Positions 16,031 to 25,130 of a stretch of 64,000 nucleotides of DNA are shown here, one piece after another. Both the position numbers and the translations under genes were made by a program. The notes under the pieces are model-generated. The model did not search any database, was not told where the DNA came from, and saw nothing but the letters and a program-made list of their open reading frames with translations. How positions within the stretch are numbered: position 1 is the stretch's first letter; the number at the start of each line of letters is the position of its first letter. The DNA lies in assembly GCF_016907695.1 (NCBI RefSeq), contig NZ_JAFBCK010000001.1, positions 2,418,001 to 2,482,000 of the forward strand, given 5' to 3'. The DNA comes from Actinokineospora baliensis (lineage in GTDB: Bacteria; Actinomycetota; Actinomycetes; Mycobacteriales; Pseudonocardiaceae).

Positions 16031-16768
16031 ATGGGTGGCATGGCTGACCGTGTCAAGCGCCACAGCACCGACGACACCGGGGACGCGCGGCGCGACCGCT
16101 GGAAGTCCCACCGCGCCGCCCGGCGCGAGGAGTTCGTCGCGGCGGCGCTGCGCGCGCTCGCCGAACACGGCCCCGACCTGGGCATGGAGCACGTCGCGGC
16201 GGCGGCGGGGGTGACCAAGCCGGTGCTCTACCGGCACTTCGCCGACAAGGCGGACCTGTTCGTCGCGCTCGGCCACCGCGGCACCGAGATCCTCTTCGAG
16301 CGGCTGATCCCGGCGATGAGCCGCGAGGAGGCGCCGCTGCCCAGGATCCGCCGCAGCCTCGACGCGTTCTTCTCGATCATCGAGGAGTACCCGAACCTCT
16401 ACCGGCTGCTGGTGCGCAGCACCTTCGCCGACCGCAAGATCGACAACGACATCGTCGCCGAGGACAAGGAGGTCATCGCCAACGCGCTGGCCTCGCTGCT
16501 CGGCGACTACATGCGGGCGTACCAGATCGACTCCGGCGGGGCCGAGGTCTGGGGCCACGGCATCGTCGGCATGGTGCAGAACGTCGGCGAGTGGTGGCTG
16601 GAGCGGCGCACGATGAGCCGCGACGCGGTGGTGGAGTACCTGACGATGACCATCTGGGCCGCCATCGACGGCACCATGCGCGGCTACGGCGTGACCATCG
16701 ACCCGCACAAACCCCTGGAAATCAACAAGATCATCACACTGTCCACCGGCGACGCCGCCGCTGGCTGA
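16031..16768 (+). CDS. TetR family regulator
   Basis: A 245-residue TetR repressor. The N-terminal helix-turn-helix (about 30-78) contains AAAAGVTKPVLYRHFADKAD; the C-terminal ligand domain is unassigned. It probably controls itself, the downstream DUF4873 gene and the divergent AurF-hydrolase operon through the palindrome just upstream. ATG 16031 or 16040 could start it; the transcript may be nearly leaderless because the operator ends ten bases before the first ATG. Confidence 0.88.
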   Translation: MGGMADRVKRHSTDDTGDARRDRWKSHRAARREEFVAAALRALAEHGPDLGMEHVAAAAGVTKPVLYRHFADKADLFVALGHRGTEILFERLIPAMSREEAPLPRIRRSLDAFFSIIEEYPNLYRLLVRSTFADRKIDNDIVAEDKEVIANALASLLGDYMRAYQIDSGGAEVWGHGIVGMVQNVGEWWLERRTMSRDAVVEYLTMTIWAAIDGTMRGYGVTIDPHKPLEINKIITLSTGDAAAG

Positions 16769-16779
16769 GGGAGCAGACC

Positions 16780-17103
16780 ATGAGCGAACTGCCCGACGAC
16801 GACGGCTACCGTGGACCGGCGCGGCTGCGCGTCGGCGAGCGGGAGTTCGCCGTGACCGTCGACCTGCGCGGCCACTTCCAGCCGATCGACGGCTACTACC
16901 GCTGGTACGGCCGGGTGTCGGCCGACCAGGAGCTCTCCGCCGCGCTCGCGGGCCGCAAGACCCCGGCCACCCTCACCACCCCGCAGGGCAGCGCCTCCGG
17001 CGAGCTGTCTGATCCGGACCCGTGGGACCGCTACCGGGTCATGGGCACCTCGACGCCGCCGTTCACCGTGCTGACCGAGCTGGACGCGGCGCTGGAGGTC
17101 TGA
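16780..17103 (+). CDS. DUF4873 domain protein
   Basis: A 107-residue protein matching DUF4873: GPARLRVGEREFAVTVDLRG, then DPDPWDRYRVMGTSTPPF. In other actinobacteria this domain also occurs fused to flavin monooxygenases, which suggests a role in oxidative metabolism; this is weak. It lies 11 bases after the TetR gene with gaggga as RBS, and its end is followed by a strong terminator. Confidence 0.75.
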   Translation: MSELPDDDGYRGPARLRVGEREFAVTVDLRGHFQPIDGYYRWYGRVSADQELSAALAGRKTPATLTTPQGSASGELSDPDPWDRYRVMGTSTPPFTVLTELDAALEV

Positions 17104-17117
17104 TCGGCGCAACGAAA

Positions 17118-17146
17118 AGGCCGCTGTCCGGTGTGGACAGCGGCCT
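17118..17146. terminator. Bidirectional terminator
   Basis: A perfect 12-bp stem (AGGCCGCTGTCC with its complement) and a 5-base loop. It lies between convergent DUF4873 and DUF3107 genes. The run of A on the left serves as a U tract for the minus-strand transcript. Confidence 0.8.
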
Positions 17147-17161
17147 CGACGGGTGCCCCGA

Positions 17162-17386
17162 TCAGGGGGCGAAGCCGACCTTGCGGGAGTCGGCGCTGCC
17201 GATCTCCACGTAGGCGACCCGCGCTGCCGGGATCACGTACCGGCGACCCTTGTCGTCGACCAGGGCCAGGTGGCCGCTGCCGGTGCGCAGCGCGTCGGCG
17301 ACCAGGGCCTCGACCTCGTCGGGGGTCTGCGAGCTGTTGAGCACGAGCTCCCGCGCGGTGTCCGCGACACCGATCTTGACCTCCAC
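17162..17386 (-). CDS. DUF3107 protein
   Basis: A 74-residue DUF3107 protein (MEVKIGVADTARELVLNSSQ...; KGRRYVIPAARVAYVEIG), an actinobacteria-specific family equivalent to the small Rv3208A/TB9.4 protein. The function is unknown. ATG 17386 lies downstream of the ferritin-like gene on the same strand, 99 bases from its stop, so the two may be co-transcribed. Its neighbours here (ferritin-like, DEAD-box helicase, Rv3212-like) match the M. tuberculosis order as I remember it. Confidence 0.85.
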   Translation of the reverse strand: MEVKIGVADTARELVLNSSQTPDEVEALVADALRTGSGHLALVDDKGRRYVIPAARVAYVEIGSADSRKVGFAP

Positions 17387-17485
17387 GCCGAACCTCCGGG
17401 CATCGAATCGAAAAGACCTTCGTCGGCAAGGCTAGTGGAGCGCGGGGCCCCGGGCGCGCAGGGGCGCGTTCACCGATCGCGAAAC

Positions 17486-18157
17486 CTAGCCCAGCCCCAG
17501 CGCGGTCATCCGCTTGCCGTGCTGCTGCTGCAGGCGGCGGAACAGCGCCGCGATGCCCGCGAGGTCACCCGTTCCGGCGACGATCAGCTCGGAGAGCCCG
17601 TCGCGCTCGGCCACCACGTACTGGGCCTGGGTGAGCGCCTCGCCCAGCAGCCGCCGCCCCCACAGCGCCAGCCGGTCGCGCACCGTCCTGTCCCGCTCGA
17701 TGGCCGCGGTGACCTCCCGCTCGGCGAACGCCGAGTGCCCGGTGTCGGCCAGCACCGCCAGCACCAGCTCCCCGCTGTCGGCGTCGAGCCACGCGGCGAT
17801 CTCCCGGTACAGGTCGGCGGCCAGCCCGTCGCCGACGTAGGCCTTGACCAGCGACTCCAGCCACGAGCGGGGCGCGGTCGAGGCGTGCCAGGTGTCGATG
17901 TGGGCGATGAACGGCGCGATCGCGTCCTCGATCGACACGCCGTGCGCCGCGAGGTACTTCTCGATCTTGGCGTAGTGCCCCACCTCGGCGGCGGCCATCT
18001 CCGAGAGCGCGGCGCGCCCGGACACCGTCGGGGCCGACCTGGCGTCCTCCGACAGCCGGTCGAACGCCGACAGCTCCCCGTAGGCGAGCACGCCGAGCAG
18101 GTCGACCACCCCCGCCGACAGGCCGCTCCCGGACACTCCCGACTCCGCGTTCTCCAT
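17486..18157 (-). CDS. Ferritin-like/MiaE-like hydroxylase (Rv3210c-like)
   Basis: A 223-residue helical protein of the ferritin-like fold, resembling MiaE-type tRNA hydroxylases. ExxH motifs are visible at [15 protein letters not shown], with additional acidic residues in [16 protein letters not shown] and [12 protein letters not shown]. MiaE hydroxylates the isopentenyl group of modified A37 in tRNA; whether this homologue does so is not established. ATG 18157 is divergent from the DEAD-box helicase gene; the position matches Rv3210c. Confidence 0.72.
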   Translation of the reverse strand: MENAESGVSGSGLSAGVVDLLGVLAYGELSAFDRLSEDARSAPTVSGRAALSEMAAAEVGHYAKIEKYLAAHGVSIEDAIAPFIAHIDTWHASTAPRSWLESLVKAYVGDGLAADLYREIAAWLDADSGELVLAVLADTGHSAFAEREVTAAIERDRTVRDRLALWGRRLLGEALTQAQYVVAERDGLSELIVAGTGDLAGIAALFRRLQQQHGKRMTALGLG

Positions 18158-18434
18158 GGTTGGCAGCGTATCCGGCGGCCGTCGCGGGTAGACTCGCCAG
18201 GACGCCTGGCTCGCCACCGCCCGAGGGCGGGTGGCGCCGGACGACCACGAAGACCTCGGGGAACGCCGCGGGCACCCTGCCCGCGGGACCGAGTGAGAGG
18301 GTGCGCGCCTACCTCGCAGGCCCTCCCGCGCCCCACCCGGGCCGCGCAGATCAGCGCAGGACCGGGGCGGGACCGGCGCGGTCGAGAAGGGCCCTCCAGG
18401 GCAGTGCGCGCTGGTACGAGAGAGGCTGATCACC
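18158..18434 (+). promoter_or_regulatory. Long structured leader of the DEAD-box helicase gene
   Basis: A 277-base gap between divergent genes, with at least two strong hairpins: about 18214-18238 (CGCCACC arms with a GGGTGGCG partner and one bulge) and 18266-18286 (perfect 9-bp stem CCGCGGGCA, loop CCC). A TAGACT hexamer near 18188 could be a -10. Long structured leaders are common in cold-regulated RNA helicase genes, so autoregulation is plausible. Confidence 0.45.
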
Positions 18435-20159
18435 CTGACGCAGGACGACACCCAGGGCGGCGACACCGCCGCCGCGACCGCCGGGCTCGACCCGGTCACG
18501 CTGGAGCACAGCGAGGCCGGGCTGCCCGACAACGACACATCGCACCCGCTCACCGCGGGTGCCCCGGTCAAACCGACCGCACCGACCTTCGCCGAGCTGG
18601 GCGTGAAGGCCGAGATCGTGCGCGCGCTCGCCGAGGCGGGCATCGAGCGCACCTTCGCCATCCAGGAGCTGACGCTGCCGCTGGCGCTGGCCGGTGAGGA
18701 CCTCATCGGTCAGGCGCGCACCGGCACCGGCAAGACGCTGGGCTTCGGCGTGCCGCTGCTGCAGCGGATCGTCACCCCGGGCGACGGCACCCCGCAGGCA
18801 CTCGTGGTGGTGCCGACCCGCGAGCTGTGCCTGCAGGTCACCGCGGACATCCGCGACGCGGGCAAGCACCTGGGCATCCGGGTGCTGTCCATCTACGGCG
18901 GCCGCCCGTACGAGCCGCAGGTGGCCGCGCTGCGCAAGGGCGTGGACATCGTGGTCGGCACCCCCGGCCGCCTGCTCGACCTCGCCGAGCAGAAGCACCT
19001 GGTGCTGGGCAAGGTCCGCGGCCTGGTCCTCGACGAGGCCGACGAGATGCTCGACCTGGGCTTCCTGCCCGACATCGAGCGGATCCTGCGGATGGTGCCC
19101 GACCAGCGGCAGACCATGCTGTTCTCGGCGACCATGCCCGGCCCGATCATCACCCTGGCCCGCACCTTCCTCACCCGCCCGACGCACATCCGGGCCGAGG
19201 AGAACGACGCCAGCGCGGTGCACGAGCGCACCGAGCAGTTCGTCTACCGGGCGCACTCGCTGGACAAGGTCGAGGTGGTGGCCCGCTCGCTGCAGGCCGA
19301 GGGCCGCGGCCTGACGATGATCTTCACCAGGACCAAGCGGACCGCGCAGAAGGTGGCCGACGAGCTCACCGAGCGCGGGTTCGCCGCAGGCGCGGTGCAC
19401 GGCGACCTCGGCCAGGGCGCGCGCGAGCAGGCGCTGCGGGCGTTCCGCTCCGGCAAGGTCGACGTGCTGGTCTGCACCGACGTCGCCGCGCGCGGCATCG
19501 ACGTGACCGACGTCACGCACGTGATCAACTACCAGTGCCCCGAGGACGAGAAGACCTACGTGCACCGCATCGGCCGCACCGGCCGCGCTGGCAAGACCGG
19601 CGTCGCGATCACCCTGGTCGACTGGGACGAGGAGACCCGCTGGAAGGAGATCAGCGACGCGCTCGGCCTGGACAAGCCCGCCCCGGTGGAGACCTACTCC
19701 ACCTCCGAGCACCTGTTCAGCGACCTGGGCATCCCCGAGGGCTCCACCGGCAGGCTGCCGATGTCGCAGCGGACCAGGGCCGGGCTCGACGCCGAGCCGG
19801 AGGAGGACTTCGGCGGCAAGCGGCGCGGCGGTGGCGCCGCTGGCGCGAGCCGGACCAGGCGGGTCCGCGCGTCCGGGGCGAGCCGGGCCAAGGCCGAGGC
19901 GGCCGCCCGACCCGCGGGCGACGAGGCGGGCGAGGGCGACAGCAGGCCGCGCAGGCGGCGGCGCAGGCGCGGCGGTGCCGAGGTCGGCGAAGCCGGAACC
20001 CCGGTCGAGGTCAACGCCGAGCAGAAGCAGCAGCCCGAGCAGGCCGAGGCCAAGGCGGACAAGCCCGCCAGGGTCCGGCGCAGGCGGCGCCGCGGTGGCG
20101 GCGACTCCGCTGGTGAGGCGGGGGCCAACGCTGGCGACACACCGGGCGGGGCAGACTAG
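18435..20159 (+). CDS. DEAD-box ATP-dependent RNA helicase
   Basis: An RNA helicase of about 574 residues, Rv3211/RhlE-like. Motifs in order: Q motif (TFAELG then [10 protein letters not shown]), [12 protein letters not shown] in [13 protein letters not shown], and [11 protein letters not shown] basic Arg/Gly/Ala-rich tail (about 450-574) is typical of RNA-binding extensions. It unwinds short RNA duplexes in ribosome assembly or mRNA turnover. The first GTG, at 18603, would cut off the aromatic part of the Q motif, and no ATG, GTG or TTG occurs in frame between the upstream stop (18294) and 18603. I therefore propose CTG 18435, with gagagg nine bases upstream. Six bases separate it from the next gene. 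Confidence 0.85.
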   Translation: MTQDDTQGGDTAAATAGLDPVTLEHSEAGLPDNDTSHPLTAGAPVKPTAPTFAELGVKAEIVRALAEAGIERTFAIQELTLPLALAGEDLIGQARTGTGKTLGFGVPLLQRIVTPGDGTPQALVVVPTRELCLQVTADIRDAGKHLGIRVLSIYGGRPYEPQVAALRKGVDIVVGTPGRLLDLAEQKHLVLGKVRGLVLDEADEMLDLGFLPDIERILRMVPDQRQTMLFSATMPGPIITLARTFLTRPTHIRAEENDASAVHERTEQFVYRAHSLDKVEVVARSLQAEGRGLTMIFTRTKRTAQKVADELTERGFAAGAVHGDLGQGAREQALRAFRSGKVDVLVCTDVAARGIDVTDVTHVINYQCPEDEKTYVHRIGRTGRAGKTGVAITLVDWDEETRWKEISDALGLDKPAPVETYSTSEHLFSDLGIPEGSTGRLPMSQRTRAGLDAEPEEDFGGKRRGGGAAGASRTRRVRASGASRAKAEAAARPAGDEAGEGDSRPRRRRRRRGGAEVGEAGTPVEVNAEQKQQPEQAEAKADKPARVRRRRRRGGGDSAGEAGANAGDTPGGAD

Positions 20160-20164
20160 CGCCC

Positions 20165-21616
20165 GTGACGCTCGGCGAGACCAGGGACGACAGCGGGGAC
20201 CGGGAGCAAACCGGCCCGGCCCCGCACTACGGGTCGGCCAACGGCCAGGTTGCCGTGGCCGACGAGGACGTGCTGGCCGGGGCCACCCCGGCCGCACGGG
20301 TGCGCGGTCCGCGCAACGGGTTCAACACCAAGCGCGACTGGGCACTGCTCGGGCTCGTGCTGATCTCCTTGGTCGCCGCCGGGGTGGTGGTGTGGCAGAC
20401 CAGCGACTTCGCGGCCACCGAGTCGGAGCCGGGCACCGGCACCTACAAGGCGCTCCAGCCGCCCGAGGTGTTCCCGCCTTCGCTGGGTGAGGCGTGGCGG
20501 GTCAACAGCCCGGCCACCTGGCAGCCCGTGTTCGCCACCCCGCTGCCCGACCAGAGCACCCCGCCCGCCGCGTCCACCGTGGTCACCGGCGACGGCGGCG
20601 TGGTCTCCGGGCGCGACCCCGAGACCGGCGAGGTCCGCTGGACCTACGGTCGCGACCTGCCGCTGTGCGGGCTCACCTCGGCCTGGAACAAGATCGTCAC
20701 CGTCTACCGCACCGACGGGAACCTGCTGCCCGCGAAGGACCCGCGCTCGTCCGGCGGGTGCAGCGAGGTCACCTCGCTCGACCCGACCACCGGGGTGCGC
20801 GACAACCAGAACAACGGCGAGTCCAACGGCGGCCAGCGCAACTGGGACGCCGAGCCGGACGCCAAGTTCCTCTTCGACGGGCAGGACTACCTGACCGCCA
20901 CCGGCGCCAAGCTGCTCGTGTCGATCCGCTCCGACCTGGTCAAGACCCAGGAGTACGGCGCGGTGCCCGCCAAGGTCAACCCGGGCAGGCAGCCAAGGAC
21001 CGGCTGCGAGTACCACTCGGTCCTCGCCGCGGCAGGCAAGGTCGCCGTGGTCGAGAGCTGCCCGGACGAGAGCTCCGACCGCCTGACCGTGCTGCGCGCG
21101 GCGCCCGCGGAGTGGGAGAAGCCGGAAGAGGTCACCAGCCAGGTCCTCGACGGCAGGGGCGCGCAGGTGGTGGCCATGAACAACGGCCTGACCGCCATCG
21201 CCCTGCCCAACCCCGGTCGGCTCGTGATCTACAACGAGCAGGGCCAGCGCACCGGCAACTTCGACATCGACCTGGGCCCGGACGACCTCACCACCGACGC
21301 CCCCGGCCGCAGCCCCCTGGTCACCACCGCCACCGGCGCCTACTACTGGTACACCGGCTCCCGCACGATCGTGCTGTCGGCCACCGAGTTGCGCCCGCTG
21401 TGGACCATCCCCGACACCCTCGGCCCCGGCGTCGTGTTCGCAGGCCGCGCGCTGGTCCCGGTCCCCGACGGGCTCGCGGTCCTCAGCCAGGCCGACGGCG
21501 CCAGGATCGGCACCATCCCGGTCAACCGCGAGGGCTACCGCGGCCCGGTCACCCTGGGCGCGGTCGGCCCGATGGTGCTGGAGCAGCGCGGACCGGTGCT
21601 GGTCGCCCTGCACTGA
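20165..21616 (+). CDS. Membrane-anchored beta-propeller protein (Rv3212-like)
   Basis: A 483-residue protein. It has a cytosolic N terminus (about 1-58), one transmembrane helix (about 59-77), then an extracytoplasmic beta-propeller of the PQQ/YVTN type, with repeated strand-turn units such as VVSGRDPETGEVRWTYGRD. Two or more cysteine pairs may form disulphides outside. As I remember it, it corresponds to M. tuberculosis Rv3212, found after the RhlE-like helicase gene in many actinobacteria; the function is unknown. GTG 20165. Confidence 0.8.
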   Translation: MTLGETRDDSGDREQTGPAPHYGSANGQVAVADEDVLAGATPAARVRGPRNGFNTKRDWALLGLVLISLVAAGVVVWQTSDFAATESEPGTGTYKALQPPEVFPPSLGEAWRVNSPATWQPVFATPLPDQSTPPAASTVVTGDGGVVSGRDPETGEVRWTYGRDLPLCGLTSAWNKIVTVYRTDGNLLPAKDPRSSGGCSEVTSLDPTTGVRDNQNNGESNGGQRNWDAEPDAKFLFDGQDYLTATGAKLLVSIRSDLVKTQEYGAVPAKVNPGRQPRTGCEYHSVLAAAGKVAVVESCPDESSDRLTVLRAAPAEWEKPEEVTSQVLDGRGAQVVAMNNGLTAIALPNPGRLVIYNEQGQRTGNFDIDLGPDDLTTDAPGRSPLVTTATGAYYWYTGSRTIVLSATELRPLWTIPDTLGPGVVFAGRALVPVPDGLAVLSQADGARIGTIPVNREGYRGPVTLGAVGPMVLEQRGPVLVALH

Positions 21617-21655
21617 TCGGCTCGCCGTGTCGTGGCCGGGTGGCAGACTGGCGGC

Positions 21656-22498
21656 ATGCACTCGCAGCTGAGCAGCCACTCGGCCGAGCCGGTCGAGTTG
21701 GCCCACTCGATCGCCGCACTGCGCGTGGACACCGGCGGCCCGTACGCGCTGCTGGTGCCCGGGTACACGGGGTCGAAGGAGGACTTCGCCCCGATCATCG
21801 ACGAGATCGCCGCCGCGGGCCTGAGCCCCCTGGCCATCGACCTCCCCGGCCAAGTCGACTCCCCGGGCCCCGACGACGAGAGCGCCTACCTCCCAGAACC
21901 CCTCGGCCAAGCGGTCGCCGCCCTCATCGCCACCCTCGACCGCCCAGCCCTGCTCCTGGGCCACTCCTACGGCGGCCTGGTCGCCCGCCGAGCGGTCCTC
22001 GCAGGCGCGAAGGTCATCGGCCTCACCCTGATGAGCACCGGCCCAGCCGAACTCCCCCTCGGCCCCCGCCGCCACGTCCTCGACATGGCCGAGGTCCTGC
22101 TCCGAGAACAAGGCCTAGCCGCCGTCCACCGCGGCCTGGAAGTGATGAACGCCGCCAACCCCCGGTGGCTGGCGCAGCCCCCGCAGGTCCGCGAGTACCT
22201 GAAGCTCCGATTCCTGAGCAACAGGTCGGAGGTGTTGCTCGGCATGAGCAACGGCCTGCGCACCGAACCAGACCTCGTGACCGACCTGGCCCGCACCCTG
22301 CGCCGAACCAACACCCCCTGCCTAGTGACCTGCGGCGCCCTGGACGACGCCTGGCCCCCCACCACCCAAAGAGACATGGCCGACCGCCTAGAAGCCGACT
22401 TCGCCACCATCGAGTCCGCCGCCCACTCCCCAGCCATAGAGAACCCGGGCGCCCTCCTGGCCGCCCTCCTCCCCACCTGGAAATCCTGGCTGGACTAG
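21656..22498 (+). CDS. Alpha/beta hydrolase
   Basis: A 280-residue alpha/beta hydrolase. It has LVPGYTGSKEDF (oxyanion loop), GHSYGGLVARRA (nucleophile Ser), CGALDDAWPP (acid) and the final His in SAAHSPAIENPG. The substrate is unknown. ATG 21656 is preferred over GTG 21632 because the sequence before it is not hydrolase-like. It is the last gene before the repeat-rich gap at 22499-23651; the 3' third uses slightly more A-ending codons. Confidence 0.82.
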   Translation: MHSQLSSHSAEPVELAHSIAALRVDTGGPYALLVPGYTGSKEDFAPIIDEIAAAGLSPLAIDLPGQVDSPGPDDESAYLPEPLGQAVAALIATLDRPALLLGHSYGGLVARRAVLAGAKVIGLTLMSTGPAELPLGPRRHVLDMAEVLLREQGLAAVHRGLEVMNAANPRWLAQPPQVREYLKLRFLSNRSEVLLGMSNGLRTEPDLVTDLARTLRRTNTPCLVTCGALDDAWPPTTQRDMADRLEADFATIESAAHSPAIENPGALLAALLPTWKSWLD

Positions 22499-22669
22499 GA
22501 CTTCAGGCTGCGAACCCCGCAGCGATGAATGGGCTGGCGCCCTGATTCCGGGTGGACTGACCGCCGCCGCGTTGCTGGCGAGGCCGCCGGACGCTCGGGA
22601 CAACCCGCTGCGCTCCCGGCGCCCCAAGCATTGCCATCCGCTGGCCACTCCGAAGTCGTTGGTGCCAGA
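22499..22669. other. Intergenic, no gene seen
   Basis: This stretch lies between the hydrolase and the tandem array. It has reading frames but no RBS, no family match and no codon periodicity I trust. Confidence 0.4.
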
Positions 22670-23299
22670 ACAACCCACCGAGCCAACCCACCCAAACCGC
22701 GAGCCCGGCCACCGCTCCCGGAAGCTGCTGGTGCCACCCCAGGCCCCTGAGTCAGCCCGCCCACCCCTGCCCGCCGAGTCAGTCCCGCCGGCCCGGCCGC
22801 CGCTTCCGGAGGCAGGCGTGCCAATCCAACTCCTCGAGTCAGCCCGCCCACCCCGGCCCGTCGAGTCAGTCCCGCGAGCGCCGCCGCCGCTTCCGGAGGC
22901 AGGCGTGCCAACCCAACTCCCCGAGCCAGCCCACCCAACCCAGCCCACCGAGTCGGCCCCGCCAGCCCGGCCACCGTTCCCGGGAGTTGCTGGTGCCACC
23001 CCAGCCCATCGAGCCAGCCCACCTGGTCGGCCACCGCTCCCGGAAGTCGCTGGTGCTAGCTCAGCCCACTGAGCCAGCCCCGCCAACTCACCGTTCCCGG
23101 GAGTTGCTGGTGCCAGGCCAGCCCACCGAGTCAGCCCCGCCAACTCGGCCACCGCTCCGGAAGTCGCCGGTGCCACCCCAGCCCACCGAGCCAACCCACC
23201 TGGTCGACCACCGCTCCCAGAAGCAGGCGTGCCAAACCAACCCACCGGGTCAGCCCACCGAACCCGACCACCGCTCCGAGGAGTCGCTGGTGCCAACTG
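22670..23299. repeat. Imperfect tandem repeat array of the composite element
   Basis: About ten degenerate units of roughly 50-65 bases. The recurring core is TCCGGAAGTCGCCGGTGCC followed by ACCCCAGCCCACCGAG and then gtcagccccgcc. The same core occurs in inverted orientation at 35680-35895 (TCCGGAAGCCGCTGGTGCC). Units vary by insertions, so this is neither a CRISPR nor a coding repeat. Open frames through it are artefacts of the lack of stop codons in C-rich sequence. Confidence 0.7.
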
Positions 23300-23444
23300 C
23301 TCGATGGGGTGGACCTGTTTTGTGTGGGGGAGCGGCACCCGTAGCCTGACCGGCGGCTGGCTGGGCCGTCCCTTTGGCCCCCAGCTTTTAAGCCCAGCAC
23401 GGGTGTCGTAGGGGCCCCACGCAAAACAGGTCCACCGCATCGAG
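23300..23444. repeat. 145-bp palindromic element, copy 1
   Basis: The arms are 30 bases each (23300-23329 and 23415-23444) and agree at 28 of 30 positions; the core of the left arm is GGTGGACCTGTTTTGTGTGG. The interior contains a G/C-rich segment also found, inverted, in copy 2 (35525-35667). Beyond the right arm, cggatccagcgcaatgccg (about 23459-23477) and gcgagccgacg also recur beside copy 2. It could fold as a cruciform or as a long RNA hairpin. The remaining bases to 23651 show nothing. Confidence 0.8.
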
Positions 23445-23651
23445 CCTGCACTCAAATCGCGGATCCAGCGCAATGCCGAAGGCGAGCCGACGACCCGACG
23501 GCGAAGCCGAAACAAGAGACCCGCGCCCAAGATCAACGCGCTAAGAAGCCCCCGATATCCATCCTACCGAAGCGCACTGACAATCCAGGCGCGCCAAAGA
23601 AACCCTGTGCACAACCAAGGCCCTTGTGGACAACCGCCCCGGACAAACGGC

Positions 23652-25130
23652 TCACACTCCGGCGTGCGCCAGGCTAGGCACCCGCGCCTCCACCCCCGCC
23701 CTCCGCAAATAGAAGAACCACGTCATCCAAGCGAACACCACATAAGCCCCCACAAACACCCACAACGCCGACGTAGACCAATCCGCATGCGCCGCAGCAG
23801 CAGCCGCCTTCTCCTCCACCGTCCGCGCAGCAGCAACCGCCGACCCCACCGGCCCACTGGCCACCCGAAAAACCTGCTGGATCAAGAACCCACCAAACGC
23901 CCCGATAGCCCCCGCGATCCCGATCACCGCAGCCCCCATTCGCTTGTACCGCAACGCCGTAGTCTCATCATCCGACTCCCGCCGCCCCAGCGCCCCGAAG
24001 ATCACCGGGATCATCCGGTACGTAGACCCGTTCCCCGCCCCCGAAAGCGCGAAGATCACCATGTAAGCGCCGAAGAAAACCCCGAAGTCCCGCTGCGTGA
24101 CCCCCAGCATCGCGACCAACGTGAACGCGGCCATCAGCACGAACACCCACAGCGTCACCCGCGCACCGCCCAGCCGATCGGACAGCCATCCGCCCAGCGG
24201 ACGTGTGATCGAGCCGATCAACGCCCCCAAGAACCCCAGTCCCGCCAGGTAGGTCCCGATGAACGGGTGCGAGGCAAGGAATTCCGGGAACGTCAGCTTG
24301 ATCACCAGTGGTAGTGCGAACGAGAACCCGATGAACGATCCGAAGGTCCCGATGTAGAGCACCGACATGATCCAGGTCTGCCCCCGGCTCAAGCACGCCG
24401 CATAGGAGCTCGCGTCCGAGCGGGCCATTGTCAGGCTGTCCATGAATAGCCACGCACACACGACGGCCGCCACGATGAATGGGATCCACATCAGGCCCGC
24501 GTACGCCAGGTGGACCGGGTGCACCGGGTTCTTGGCGATCGCGTAGGGAACGCCGACGATGATGACCAGGGGGGTCAGCAGCTGCACCACTGCCACGCCG
24601 AGGTTGCCGCCCGCGGCGTTGAGGCCGAGGGCCAGGCCTTTGCGCTTCTCCGGGTAGAAGAACGAGATGTTGGCCATGGAGGAGGAGAAGTTGCCACCGC
24701 CGACGCCCGCTAGGGAGGCGGCTACGAGCAGCAGGGTGAACTGGGTGTCGTGGGTTTGGGCGCGGACGAAGTCGAAGTGGACGAGGGCGGCGAGGGTGAG
24801 GGTGGGGATGAGCAGGAGCGCGGCGCTGATCGCCGTCCACAAGCGACCGCCGAAGCGGGGGACGGCGAAGGTGTAGGGGATGCGCAGGGCCGAGCCGACC
24901 AGGTTGGGGGCGGCGGTCAGCCAGAAGAGCTCGCTGGGGGTGAACGGGGTGCCGCCGCCGAAGCCCGCGTTGGTCAGGTTGAGCACGACGACCGACCACA
25001 GGACCCAGATGGAGAAACCCAGGTGCTCGGCGAAGATCGAGAAGACCAGGTTGCGCCTGGCGACCCGCTTGCCCGTGGTGGCCCAGAACCGCTCGTCCTC
25101 GGGGTCCCAGTGGTCGATCCAGCGGTTCAT
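23652..25130 (-). CDS. narK: NarK-type nitrate/nitrite transporter
   Basis: A 492-residue major facilitator with 12 membrane helices, of the NarK/NRT2 nitrate-nitrite porter family. It carries the family nitrate signature in GVGGGNFSSSMANISFFYP and again in ALSGAGNGSTYRMIP. It brings nitrate in for the reductase encoded upstream, or exports nitrite. ATG 25130 has ggagg six bases upstream and overlaps the stop of the FAD subunit gene (ATGA). It is the last gene of the nasC-nasB-narK operon. Confidence 0.93.
   Translation of the reverse strand: MNRWIDHWDPEDERFWATTGKRVARRNLVFSIFAEHLGFSIWVLWSVVVLNLTNAGFGGGTPFTPSELFWLTAAPNLVGSALRIPYTFAVPRFGGRLWTAISAALLLIPTLTLAALVHFDFVRAQTHDTQFTLLLVAASLAGVGGGNFSSSMANISFFYPEKRKGLALGLNAAGGNLGVAVVQLLTPLVIIVGVPYAIAKNPVHPVHLAYAGLMWIPFIVAAVVCAWLFMDSLTMARSDASSYAACLSRGQTWIMSVLYIGTFGSFIGFSFALPLVIKLTFPEFLASHPFIGTYLAGLGFLGALIGSITRPLGGWLSDRLGGARVTLWVFVLMAAFTLVAMLGVTQRDFGVFFGAYMVIFALSGAGNGSTYRMIPVIFGALGRRESDDETTALRYKRMGAAVIGIAGAIGAFGGFLIQQVFRVASGPVGSAVAAARTVEEKAAAAAAHADWSTSALWVFVGAYVVFAWMTWFFYLRRAGVEARVPSLAHAGV

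Noticed and set aside
18603..18605. GTG 18603 as the helicase start
   Set aside because: It would remove the upstream part of the conserved Q motif (TFAELG), which is encoded in frame before it.
22670..23300. Possible CRISPR array or proline-rich coding gene
   Set aside because: Units vary in length and sequence and have no constant repeat with unique spacers. The open frames on both strands lack RBS, start conservation and family matches; the absence of stops comes from C-rich composition.
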